In this document: piece by piece, positions 21,352 through 29,171 of the stretch
Position numbering within the stretch: position 1 is the stretch's first letter
Layout: the number at the start of each line of letters is the position of its first letter
Source of the DNA: Kumtagia ephedrae
GTDB taxonomy: Bacteria > Pseudomonadota > Alphaproteobacteria > Rhizobiales > Rhizobiaceae
DNA: 64,000 bases
Reading direction: 5' to 3'
NCBI RefSeq assembly: GCF_003012745.1
Contig: NZ_PXYK01000023.1
Location: 31,039 to 95,038 of the forward strand
The notes under the pieces: model-generated
What the model saw: only the letters and a program-made list of their open reading frames with translations
Databases searched by the model: none
Told to the model about the DNA's origin: nothing
Translations under genes and position numbers: made by a program

Positions 21352-21503
21352 TGCCATGAAAACATGAAGCTATTCCGGCCTTCGCGAAGAATCTTGCCCC
21401 TTGAATTTGCCGCCAAGCCGGACAAAATTACCGCAAGCCTCGGCCGTGCCGGGAGGACGAAACCGGGATCGACACAAGGAGTTATCGGAGACGGAGGACA
21501 ACG

Positions 21504-21851
21504 ATGGACCGACAGAAGCTTTCGCCGATCATTCCTTCCCTCGCCCTCGAAACATCTGACCTCGCGCTTGACCGGCTGCTGTCGCCGGCTCGCCACTACA
21601 AGCATCCAGACCACGTTCTTCGCGACCGTGCGCTGGATATTGGCGAAAAGCGCGCAATCCTTTCATCATGGGCGTCCGACGCCTGCGCGGTCGAATCCAT
21701 GCCGGCGTTGAGGCAGCCGCCGGGGGCCCGGCAGCCAATCCCCTTCGACGCAGTCATGGACGCGCTACGTCAGCTCGACGGCATCGATTCCAGGCGTTCG
21801 AACGGAGCCAAAGGCGAACGTGGTTCCGAGCAGCAGCGGCTGGATGCATAG
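21504..21851 (+). CDS. Conserved hypothetical protein
   Basis: 115 residues from an ATG at 21504 with GGAGG seven bases upstream. The segment HPDHVLRDRALDIGEKRAIL followed by SSWASDACAVES and FDAVMDALRQLD is well-formed and I recall it from small rhizobial proteins of unknown function, often near stress genes. No catalytic motif or membrane segment. It is divergent from groESL and 27 bases upstream of the usg-family gene, probably in one transcript with it. Confidence 0.7.
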   Translation: MDRQKLSPIIPSLALETSDLALDRLLSPARHYKHPDHVLRDRALDIGEKRAILSSWASDACAVESMPALRQPPGARQPIPFDAVMDALRQLDGIDSRRSNGAKGERGSEQQRLDA

Positions 21852-21877
21852 GCAGCGAGCAAGAGGAAAGGTGGAGA

Positions 21878-22156
21878 ATGGCAGCGAGCGTGAGCCGGGA
21901 ATTCCGGATGCAAATGGAGGGCTATGGCCTGACGACCGCCGAGATTCACTACCACATGCCCGATCATCCGAGCCTGCTGCAGCTCTATGTCTGGCAGGAG
22001 TATGACCTCGCGCCAGATTTTCCCGAACTGCGCGGCTTTCTCGACTACTGGAAGGAAACGCTGGAGGGCGCGCTGCATTCGGTGCGGGTAGCCCACCATC
22101 GCTTGATCCAACCGTCGGAGTGGAAGGTGGTGGACGGCATTATCGCAATTCACTGA
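21878..22156 (+). CDS. usg: Usg family protein
   Basis: 92 residues from the ATG at 21878 (GGTGGAG upstream). The sequence EFRMQMEGYGLTTAEIHYHM, then PDHPSLLQLYVWQEYDLAPD and LEGALHSVRVAHHRLI, is the signature of the usg family, named for the gene upstream of trpF in Caulobacter. The molecular role is unknown. Intact, with no frameshift, and probably transcribed with the gene before it. Confidence 0.88.
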   Translation: MAASVSREFRMQMEGYGLTTAEIHYHMPDHPSLLQLYVWQEYDLAPDFPELRGFLDYWKETLEGALHSVRVAHHRLIQPSEWKVVDGIIAIH

Positions 22157-22354
22157 GTGCCGGCGGTCGCTACGCGTGCCTCGCCGGATTCCGTCCGGTG
22201 CCAAACCGGCGCTGGACCGCCGCCCGCCCGGCAACAGCCCTATGCGATCGGCGGCCTTGACGAAACTCTGCCGTGACGCCTTCGTGAAACCATCCGTCGA
22301 GCCTATCGCGACAGGCTGGCCTGAGCTCAAGACGCCCGGTGCCCCGACGGCGCG

Positions 22355-22573
22355 CTAAGCCTCGTCCTCGTCCGGTTCCAGCATCTCGATCAACCTGCCG
22401 ACACGTGTCCCCGGCAGCGGGCGCCCCGCACCCATCAGAGCCTCGTCGTTATGCAGCCAACCCCAGGCCTCTCTGATTTCCTCGGCCGATGCTCCGGTCC
22501 CCATCAGCTCTGCGATGAGTTGGGCGTCGACCGGCCCGAGGATCGATACGATCTCGTCACGTGTAATCGCCAT
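22355..22573 (-). CDS. Small conserved hypothetical protein
   Basis: 72 residues from the ATG at 22573, preceded by GGGAGG at seven bases; the open frame extends to 22789 but without a site. Sequence: MAITRDEIVSILGPVDAQLI, then an EEIREAWGW helix and a conserved DEALMGAGRPLPGTRV. I recall very similar short proteins in rhizobia, function unknown. It is convergent with no clear partner and divergent from the hsp20 gene. Confidence 0.7.
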   Translation of the reverse strand: MAITRDEIVSILGPVDAQLIAELMGTGASAEEIREAWGWLHNDEALMGAGRPLPGTRVGRLIEMLEPDEDEA

Positions 22574-22689
22574 CGTCCGGCCTCCCAGTATCTGCGAGCC
22601 CATTCTGAGCATGTGACGTCTAACACCGGATGTCTGATCGACGTTCCGGCGACAATTTTCGACTCCTGATGGATGGGTCTTGACGCTTC

Positions 22690-22803
22690 GAAACAAGATT
22701 CCTAGCTCAAAGGAGCCGGTCGCTGAATAGGACCCGGCATGGTCAGGGAGCGCCAGCTTCTTGGCGCTCCTCGTATCCATGTTGCTCAATGGAGGATATG
22801 GCT
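22690..22803 (+). promoter_or_regulatory. ROSE-like RNA thermometer in the hsp20 leader
   Basis: The leader contains a perfect 9-bp hairpin (GGAGCGCCA at 22747-22755, TGGCGCTCC at 22762-22770) and then, directly before the start, CCATGTTGCTCAATGGAGG (22777-22795). In that last stem the TTGCT segment can pair over the GGAGG ribosome binding site with CCAT/ATGG closing the helix. A TTGCT-type anti-SD hairpin beside a small heat-shock gene is the definition of the ROSE element of rhizobia, which melts on heating. The 5' border is an estimate. Confidence 0.75.
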
Positions 22804-23283
22804 ATGAGAACCGCATTCGACTTTTCTCCCCTCTACCGGTCGAGCATCGGCTTCGATCGGGTGTTCGACCTGCTCGAGAACGCGAGCCGGGCGACAACAA
22901 CCGTCGACAACTGGCCGCCCTATGACATCGCCAAGACTGGCGACGACGACTACCGCATCACCATGGCGGTAGCCGGCTTCAGCCAGGACGAGCTGTCGAT
23001 CACGCAGGAGCAGAACATGCTCGTCGTGTCGGGCCAGAAGTCTGGCGAGGACACCGGCGAATACCTGCATCGCGGTATTGCGGGGCGCACCTTCCAGCGC
23101 CGCTTCCAGTTGGCCGACCACGTGAAGGTCACTGGCGCTGGGCTGGAGAACGGCCTTCTGACGATCGATCTCAAGCGCGAAATTCCCGAAGAGATGAAGC
23201 CGCGCCGGATCGAGATCGGCAACGCCACGGCCATGCCGAAGGTCGCGCAGCGCAAGATCGAGGCGGAAAAGCAGGCTGCCTGA
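22804..23283 (+). CDS. Small heat-shock protein Hsp20 (IbpA type)
   Basis: 159 residues from the ATG at 22804, eight bases after GGAGG; ATGs at 22789 and 22798 sit on or too near that site. It begins MRTAFDFSPLYRSSIGFDRV as in IbpA-like proteins, then an alpha-crystallin domain with YDIAKTGDDDYRITMAVAGF, and the conserved GLENGLLTIDL near the end. It binds unfolding proteins without ATP and hands them to other chaperones. Translation is probably controlled by the ROSE-like leader. Confidence 0.95.
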   Translation: MRTAFDFSPLYRSSIGFDRVFDLLENASRATTTVDNWPPYDIAKTGDDDYRITMAVAGFSQDELSITQEQNMLVVSGQKSGEDTGEYLHRGIAGRTFQRRFQLADHVKVTGAGLENGLLTIDLKREIPEEMKPRRIEIGNATAMPKVAQRKIEAEKQAA

Positions 23284-23308
23284 AGTCGTGCACGATGACG
23301 ACTTGCCT

Positions 23309-23334
23309 CGAGCCGGGCGTTTGCGTCCGGCTCG
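23309..23334 (+). terminator. Hairpin between two hsp20 genes
   Basis: CGAGCCGG (23309-23316) and CCGGCTCG (23327-23334) form a perfect 8-bp stem 26 bases after the hsp20 stop. There is no T run, so it may be an mRNA-stability or attenuation hairpin rather than a terminator. Confidence 0.4.
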
Positions 23335-23385
23335 CGGTGGAGTCTTCCTGAAAACGACCATGAAGACATGAAAGGAGAAATTACG

Positions 23386-23897
23386 ATGAGCGTACGTGAT
23401 CTGATTCCTTGGGGCCGCAACAACGGCAACCAACTTCCGAGGGTCTTCCGTGATGACGATCGTGACCCGTTCCTCTCGCTGCACCGCGAAGTGAACCGGC
23501 TGTTCGACGATGTCTTCCGCGGCTTCGACAGCCGTCTGCCGGCGCTCGGCAGGCTCTCCTCCTTCGGCGGCGGTGGCTGGCCGAGCGTGGAGGTCTCCGA
23601 TGGTGAAAAGGATATCCGTGTCACCGCCCCGGCCTCGAGGAAAAGGACGTCGAGGTCCTGCTCGAAGATGGCGTGCTGACGCTGAAAGGAGAGAAGAGGT
23701 CCGAGACCGAGGACAAGGACCGTCAGTTCTCGGAGCGCTTCTACGGTCGCTTTGAGCGCCGCATACCGCTCGGCTACGAGGTCGAGGACGACAAGGTCAG
23801 CGCCGATTTCAGGAATGGCGTGCTGACTGTCACCCTGCCGAAGACCGAGAAAGCGCAGACGAAGGCGAAACGCATCGCCATCAACGGCGCGCACTGA
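23386..23897 (+). pseudogene. Second hsp20 gene, frameshifted
   Basis: The ATG at 23386 follows AAAGGAG. The first frame reads MSVRDLIPWGRNN...WPSVEVSDGEKDIRVTA and then goes out of frame at about 23628; the second frame continues as LEDGVLTLKGEKRSE...FERRIPLGYEVEDDKVSADF with GVLTVTLPKTEKAQ to the stop at 23897. At the join the expected Glu-Leu-Pro-Gly segment is incomplete: roughly seven bases are missing. Together the parts make a full Hsp20 of the class with N-terminal WGRN, a different subclass from the neighbour. Without the deletion it would be functional. Confidence 0.88.
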
Positions 23898-23904
23898 CTA
23901 CGGC

Positions 23905-23931
23905 GCTGGAGGCGGTCTGGCCGCCTCCAGC
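23905..23931 (+). terminator. Strong hairpin after the hsp20 pair
   Basis: GCTGGAGGCGG (23905-23915), a five-base loop, and CCGCCTCCAGC (23921-23931) form a perfect 11-bp stem eight bases after the stop. The bases that follow are pyrimidine-rich (atctccttctc) but not a clean T run. Confidence 0.65.
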
Positions 23932-24226
23932 ATCTCCTTCTCTTGCGAGGGAGACACGAATTATGGAGACGCTACACAACAATTCGGTTCCCCCGGGGAA
24001 CAATCTCCGGCCTGACAACGACAATTGTCCGGTCGGTTCTTTCGCGTTGCCCATCGGGCGCTCCACATTCCCGCACGATGCGGTCAGTCATCTAGACCAG
24101 GTCCTTGCGGGACATCGCTCTGCCTCCGGCAGATTCTGGAAATCAGTTCAGGTCACATTCAGGCAGTCTCGACGGCTTTGTTCTCCCAGCGATATCCCGA
24201 AGACCAGATTGCTTCTTCGGACCGTG
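23932..24226. other. Intergenic, possible relic only
   Basis: A frame starts at the ATG at 23963 after GAGGGAG (METLHNNSVPPGNNLRPDND) and has a well-placed ribosome binding site, but it loses any protein-like character after about 50 codons. It may be the start of a gene interrupted by the IS110 relic that follows. Confidence 0.35.
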
Positions 24227-24720
24227 TCAGCAACGCCAGACCAGACTGGCTTGGTAGAGCACCGTCCGCATTGCCACGTCGCCGCATTTCGAGATGCCGC
24301 TGTTTCGGTCGACCTCTCCGTATTTCTTCGGCCTCAGTCCAAGATGTGCGCCGACGTCCCGAGATCGTTCGAAGCGAACAGGATCGTCAATGGTCGTGAG
24401 GTAGGTGACGGCAGTGATGGCTGCTACGCCAAGTATGGTCATCAGGCGCCGGCACGTCTCATCCTTCCGCACGATGTCCAGCATCATCTTGTGAAGCACT
24501 GCGCATTCATGCCGAAGAGCTGCCCGGGCGGCCAGCATCGGCTTCACCATCGCCGCCAGGCGAGGAAAATCCTCTATCAAGAACCCTGCCTTCGAACGGT
24601 CCCGAGGTTACGCGGCCGGCCAGCTTGATGCCGAAGACACGAAGCGTCCCGCGGATCTCGTTCTCGATGTCGATCTGCTTCGTTTGCAGCGTGTTCAAGT
24701 TTCGCGAGATAGTCGCCTCG
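24227..24720 (-). pseudogene. IS110/IS116-family transposase relic
   Basis: On the minus strand the segment from about 24720 reads TKQIDIENEIRGTLRVFGIK, then shifts frame near 24583 to IEDFPRLAAMVKPMLAARAAL and continues to LGVAAITAVTYLTTIDDP, GAHLGLRPKKYGEV and ISKCGDVAMRTVLYQ before stopping at 24227. These are the middle linker and the C-terminal Transposase_20 domain of IS110-type enzymes. The N-terminal DEDD catalytic domain and the extreme C-terminus are missing, so the element is dead. Confidence 0.82.
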
Positions 24721-24928
24721 CCGATCTGCGGCGCGCTTGCGGCCGGCTATCTGACCGTCCCGACGTTGCATTACATCAAGTCGATTGGGCTGCCGCTGCC
24801 GCCGGACGACGTGGCCAGCGCACATGCGGCTGCCTTTCTCATCGGCGGCGGGCCTGTGCGCCATGTGGATTGCCGATATTCTCTTGGAGCTGGTGGTCCG
24901 GCGACTAAAGCCGCAAGCTGACAGGTGA
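24721..24928 (+). pseudogene. Fragment of a membrane protein, frameshifted
   Basis: One frame reads ICGALAAGYLTVPTLHYIKS followed by LPLPPDDVASAHAAAFLIGG, and after one extra G near 24850 the next frame continues GLCAMWIADILLELVVRRL to a stop at 24928. The combined piece has two hydrophobic segments and looks like the 3' end of a small integral membrane protein. It abuts the IS110 relic directly, which suggests that the insertion removed the front part. Family not identified. Confidence 0.55.
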
Positions 24929-24977
24929 GACCCCAGCCAGCCGAGCTTCGCCCTCGCGGTTTTCCGTCTGGGACGTG

Positions 24978-25010
24978 CAGTGCCCCGTCGGTCCAGCCGA
25001 CGGGGCACTG
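24978..25010 (-). terminator. Intrinsic terminator-like hairpin of the RTX gene
   Basis: A perfect 14-bp stem (24978-24991 with 24997-25010, loop of five) lies eight bases beyond the stop of the RTX gene on the minus strand. No strong T tract follows. It could also serve transcripts arriving from the left. Confidence 0.7.
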
Positions 25011-25018
25011 TCGTTTTA

Positions 25019-26707
25019 CTACGCCACGGAGAAATCCGCATTGGTGAGTGACAGGCCCGGAGTCAACGTGGCGAACTGGATCGCAGACGAGCCGCTGCCG
25101 CTGCCGTCGGCGTCGTAGAACAGCGCGCCGCTGTCGGTGTCGTAGATGATGCGATCTGACGAGTCCTGTGCCAGCCCGGTGGCGTTTGCCCGGAAAGCGC
25201 CCGCCGCCAGGGTGCCGGTCGTGAGAACGGTGAAGATCGCGTTCTCCAGCTCGATCGTGTCCGAGACCACGCTGAAGCCGTTGATGGTGTCGACATTGCC
25301 GGCACCCAGCGCGCTCGAAAACACGTAGGTGTCGGGGCCGGCACCGCCGGTCAGCGTATCCGAGCCGCCCTTGCCGTCGAGACGGTTGGCCCCGGCATTG
25401 CCGAAGATCTCCTGGGCGAAGTTGTTGCCGGTCAGATCGATCCCGGAAACGCCCTGCGAGCTGGTAGTCCGCATCACCTCGACCGATGCACTGGCCGACA
25501 ACGCGAAGTCGACATTGGTGCCAACCGTGTCGTTTCCTTCACCGGCAACTTCGATGATCGTGTCATTGGAGTTGTAGACGAAGTAGGTGTCGTCCCCATC
25601 GCGTCCACGCAGCACGTCGGCCGCGCCGGCGCCGCCGTCGTTCAGGACGTTGTTGCCGTCATTGCCGGTGATCGTCTGAGCGAACCTGTTGCCGGTCAGA
25701 TTGATCTCGTAAATGGCGGTCTGGGAGGTCGTGCTCAGGGCTTCCACGTGCACGCCGGTGGCGAGCTTGTAATCGACGCCGGCAGCAACACGATCGGTGC
25801 CTTCGCCAGCACGCTCGACAACTACGGCATCGGAATTGTAGACGATGTAGGTGTCGTTGCCGAGGCGTCCGACCAAAGTATCGGGTTGGCTGTCGCTGCC
25901 TCCTGGTCCCGTACCGCCGTCATGCAAGACGTTGTTGCCGTCATTGCCGGTGATCGTCTGAGCAAAGGCATTGCCGCGCAGGTTGATGCTCGCCGTGCCT
26001 TGCGAGTTGGTGGTCGTGAGTATCTCGATCTGATCGTCAGAGCCAAGAACCCAGTCGATGCTGGATGCGACGCGGTCGGCAGTGCCTCCACCGGCTAGTT
26101 CGATCACCTCGTCCAACAGGCTGTTGACGATGTAGGTGTCATTGCCCGCACCACCGGTCATAGTGTCGTTGCCGAGGCCGCCGTTCAGCGTGTCAGCACC
26201 GTTGCCGCCGTTAAGCGTATCATCGCCAGCAGCACCAACCAGATCGTCATCGCCACTCAATCCGGTGAGGATATTGGCGTCGGCATTGCCCGTGAGGGCG
26301 TCGCTGAAGTTGGACCCCCGCAGGTTGGTAATGCCAGTAAGGATGTCTCCCTCGGCATGGCCTCCCTTGCCAACCGTCGCATTGGTGAGCGCGATCTGGA
26401 CACCCAACACCTCGACGTCGATCGTCGACGTGGTGCTCAGGTTGACAGTCACGCCGGCGTTGGAGGTGTCGTAGATCGCAGTGTCGTTACCAGACAAGCT
26501 GATCTCGCCGACGTTGAGAACGACGTTCAACACACCGCCGATGATGTTGTCTTGGCCGGCCCCGCCTTCAATGATGTCGTCGCCGGCATAGCCGATCAGC
26601 GTATCGTTGCCGCCATAGCCATAGATTTCATCATCTCCCAGACCGGTAACGATCCCGAGCAGTCCTGGCTCGACATCATTCCCTTCCGTGCCTTCGAACT
26701 TAGCCAT
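25019..26707 (-). CDS. RTX (hemolysin-type Ca-binding) secreted protein 1
   Basis: 562 residues from an ATG at 26707 after GGAGG. The N-terminus has nonapeptide repeats (GYGGNDTLIGYAGDDIIEGG) and a second block near residues 140-200 (LSGDDDLVGAAGDDTLNGG). The middle holds three copies of a ~90-residue unit with DRVAxxVDxxL and INLxGNxFAQTITGNDGNNVL. The last ~85 residues are the module shared by all RTX genes here (NVDTINGF, LAAGAFRANATGLAQDSSDR, IIYDTDSGALFYDADGSG, ending TNADFSVA), presumably the uncleaved type I secretion signal. The repeats fold on binding Ca2+ outside the cell. No type I exporter genes are in the window. Activity unknown; no catalytic domain was seen. Confidence 0.9.
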   Translation of the reverse strand: MAKFEGTEGNDVEPGLLGIVTGLGDDEIYGYGGNDTLIGYAGDDIIEGGAGQDNIIGGVLNVVLNVGEISLSGNDTAIYDTSNAGVTVNLSTTSTIDVEVLGVQIALTNATVGKGGHAEGDILTGITNLRGSNFSDALTGNADANILTGLSGDDDLVGAAGDDTLNGGNGADTLNGGLGNDTMTGGAGNDTYIVNSLLDEVIELAGGGTADRVASSIDWVLGSDDQIEILTTTNSQGTASINLRGNAFAQTITGNDGNNVLHDGGTGPGGSDSQPDTLVGRLGNDTYIVYNSDAVVVERAGEGTDRVAAGVDYKLATGVHVEALSTTSQTAIYEINLTGNRFAQTITGNDGNNVLNDGGAGAADVLRGRDGDDTYFVYNSNDTIIEVAGEGNDTVGTNVDFALSASASVEVMRTTSSQGVSGIDLTGNNFAQEIFGNAGANRLDGKGGSDTLTGGAGPDTYVFSSALGAGNVDTINGFSVVSDTIELENAIFTVLTTGTLAAGAFRANATGLAQDSSDRIIYDTDSGALFYDADGSGSGSSAIQFATLTPGLSLTNADFSVA

Positions 26708-27226
26708 CTAAACCTCCACTTGAACGCGGGGAGTATGGTGAAAATATTTCAAGGGCGAGCTCCCCGCCAAGTGCAGGTTATTGTTGTGAAATTTACAAAA
26801 CATAAGTATCAACTACCGCGTTTTAATAAAAATTTAACTAATATATTCTCAATTAGCAATTGTATTAGCTTGGGGCGCGCATGGGCGCGCCTTAAATTGA
26901 AGAAAGTGGAACCTGGGGAAGCATTGAGCGGCGGAGTGCCGAGGGAAGATGAGCGAGCTGATTCCGCGTCTCAGGTAAACTTCAGAGAAAGGATAGCAGC
27001 GCAAAGCGAGAGCGGTATTGCACTATTGTACGGGTGGCGAACGGAGGCGGAATGTCGACGACGATCCCCACATACGACACGACGGATCATCCAGCGGCTC
27101 GTGCTCGTCGGTTTCCTCGTGGTAGATCACCTGCCACAGATCGCGTTGTCGACCGCGTGGCCGCAATAGGACGGGAACCATCTCCAATCCGTTGCCGTTC
27201 CAGTGATCTCACCAATGGAGGCATCA
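26708..27226. other. AT-rich regulatory region upstream of an RTX gene
   Basis: The 5' flank of the RTX gene (about 26740-26880) is far more AT-rich than its surroundings, with several ATT/TAA runs, and probably contains the promoter. The rest, up to 27226, contains only an Arg-rich frame without support. Confidence 0.45.
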
Positions 27227-27567
27227 ATGGCCGCCGACGATCCCCAACGGATGACACAGACTGCGTCACAGGAAGCCCTTGAAAAGCAGGTCGCTCAATT
27301 GCGACGCGAGATCACCTCGATGAAGCGAACGCTCGCTGCCCGCCTGAAGAAGCGGCCGAGCAATCGTGGGGCTGGGTCGAAAACGCTACAGATCGGGCCG
27401 GTCGTGCCGCCTCAACGCTCAAGTCGCGCGCCCAAGAGGTTTCAGGGGCAGTTCAGGAGAATCCCGTCACCTTCTCTACAACCGCGCTTCTCTTTACTGC
27501 CGTGGGTTTTATGATCGGTTTGGCAGTCGGGCAGAGTTCCGATCACCGCCATCGTCGCTGGCATTAA
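27227..27567 (+). pseudogene. ElaB/YqjD/DUF883-like membrane-anchored protein, 1-bp frameshift
   Basis: ATG at 27227 with GGAGG five bases upstream. The first frame gives MAADDPQRMTQTASQEALEK and a coiled-coil (QLRREITSMKRTLAARLK); one base is missing near 27347, after which the next frame reads EAAEQSWGWVENATDRAGRA, an AQEVSGAVQENPVTF segment and a terminal membrane helix (ALLFTAVGFMIGLAVG) to the TAA at 27567. Helical body plus a C-terminal anchor with the NPV turn is the ElaB/YqjD pattern of stationary-phase proteins that tie ribosomes to the membrane in E. coli. Family call is by architecture. Confidence 0.75.
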
Positions 27568-27611
27568 CCCTCATCAGGACGACCAGGAACGGCAGCGTCC
27601 TCTGAGAATAA

Positions 27612-27677
27612 CCTACGGAAACCGCCACGCCACCAGCAACCACTGAACAGCCGGCGCAGCCCGCGACCACTCAATGA
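27612..27677 (+). pseudogene. 3' tail of a small membrane protein gene
   Basis: A short in-frame segment TETATPPATTEQPAQPATTQ and a stop at 27677 matches, at DNA and protein level, the tail of the damaged small membrane protein at 37332-37483 (APTEAATPPATTEQ). The membrane segment is absent here, so only the 3' end was duplicated or kept. Confidence 0.6.
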
Positions 27678-27925
27678 TGGCGTGATCTGAAACTGCAGGC
27701 TTCCCACTATCAGTCCCGCGCCCGGCTACCCGCGCAGCTGGGCTTCCGTCAATGTACGGAATGCGGCGTCCGCTCCCTTATTGCCGGTCCTGGGAGACCG
27801 TCTCTGCTGCTCGGTCAAGCGCACTTTAAGTGGGCCTACGGCGGCCGCTCGCGTTTGCCATGCGCGGCAACGTGTGGGGGGCCTTCACTGGGTTTCTGCG
27901 ATTTTGGAACCGGCGATCACGCGAC

Positions 27926-28410
27926 CTATTCACCCAGCGCTCGTCTTGCTTCCCGTGGCTCCAGGAAGGCACCCTGCCAGAGGCCCCGACCGGCAGTGCG
28001 CGCCATAGCCTCGTCGCCGGCATAGCGGTAATGGCTGTGTTGCGGCCAGTCGAGCGCCTGGCCCTGGTGTACCATCCAGGCCGACACGCTCCTTCGATCT
28101 GCGCGGAAACAATCGGCTACAATGAGGCCGGTATGGTCAACATCCACTTGCCGGCACCGCGTCGGCTGTGACTCCGCGACAAAGCCGCTCAGCGCCTCGG
28201 CCGCAGCCTGCCCACATGGATACTCGGCGCCCGAGCGGTCGAAGCAGGTTTTTGCCGGCCTTGGATTTCGATCGTATCGCCGTCGATGATTGATGCGCGA
28301 CCGACTAGTTCCTCTGAGGCCGCCGGCCCGGCAAGCACTCCCAACAACATCGCAGCAAGTAGCGCTTTCAGTCCAGCCTCCAAGGCGAGAGCATCAGAGG
28401 CGGCCGGCAC
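27926..28410 (-). pseudogene. Secreted thermonuclease (SNase-like), frameshift and catalytic deletion
   Basis: Reading from about 28410 the frame gives a hydrophobic signal (LKALLAAMLLGVLAG) then LVGRASIIDGDTIEIQG, the start of a staphylococcal-nuclease fold. The sequence then changes frame and resumes as TCFDRSGAEYPCGQAAAEAL, CRQVDVDHTGLIVADCF, VSAWMVHQGQALDW and GRGLWQGAFLEP to the stop at 27926. About 17 residues expected between GDTIEI..G and TCFDRSG, the segment that carries the catalytic Arg and the IDAPE loop, are gone. The enzyme cannot be active. A second SNase relic lies at 34950-35130. Confidence 0.82.
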
Positions 28411-28870
28411 AAAGGGCCGCGGGAGGCCGCGCCGACCGCCGTCCTGAGGTGGACAAAGATATGGTCTCAGAATTCTCGGCGGTCTGCAATGTCAACTCTT
28501 CCCTATTCCGGCTCTTTCCTTAGAAGAGTTCTTATTTCCTAAATCGAACGGCGAGCCAGACACTCGTGCTTCAGGTCTCGACTAATCGAAGGACTGTTGT
28601 CCGCGCAACTAAGCGGCGATGTCCAGATCGACGATATGCCTGAAGGGACTTGTCTGCGAGATCAACACTCCCTTCGGTGAGGATCACGCGGCGGAATCGA
28701 TCGAGGTGACCCTTGCACGGCAATGCAAGTCGATCGGTAAGAAATTTAGATCACGGGGCGAGCGCCCCGGGCAAGGCTCAGACGAGCCGCAGCAAAAAGA
28801 TAGCAGGGCGGGGGCGAACGCTATCACGTTTGCGGGGCAGGCTTGATTTACATAATCTCGCCACCGCGCT
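28411..28870. other. Intergenic, no gene supported
   Basis: About 460 bases. A 75-codon frame on the plus strand (28619-28846) has no convincing ribosome binding site or family. Base composition drops toward AT around 28490-28560, possibly a promoter. Confidence 0.4.
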
Positions 28871-29023
28871 TCAAATCGCGAGCATGAAAACCAGAGAAGG
28901 ATTGTTGACGCCCAGCAGTTCCACGAGTTCGAGCGCTTGCCGTTCCGATATACCCGTATCGCTAGCCAGCGCTTTGGCTGACCGCAGTTGCGCGGGGGGC
29001 GGAGATGAGTTGTTCTCTGGCAA
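28871..29023 (-). CDS. Small hypothetical protein (about 50 residues)
   Basis: A TTG at 29023 preceded by GGGAG opens a 50-codon frame whose second half, SAKALASDTGISERQALELV then ELLGVNNPSLV, is a helix-turn-helix-like pattern that I recall in short rhizobial proteins beginning with an IKALA..TGI..AQ core. Overlapping frames on the other strand are Arg/Ser-rich and less likely. The start codon and reality of the gene are uncertain. Confidence 0.4.
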   Translation of the reverse strand: MPENNSSPPPAQLRSAKALASDTGISERQALELVELLGVNNPSLVFMLAI

Positions 29024-29171
29024 GATCGTGCTCCCGCTTCTAAGGCGGGAGCAATGCAGGACCCTCAGCCGGACGCGCCTTGTGCGACTTGCGTCCGATA
29101 CTTCGCAAACTAGAGAGAAACTTCGATCAGCACCAGCGGGCCTCTGGTCTCTCCCGCGATCTCCGGTTTTT

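Noticed and set aside
28619..28846. 75-codon plus-strand frame
   Set aside because: No ribosome binding site, no recognisable motif and no supporting context.
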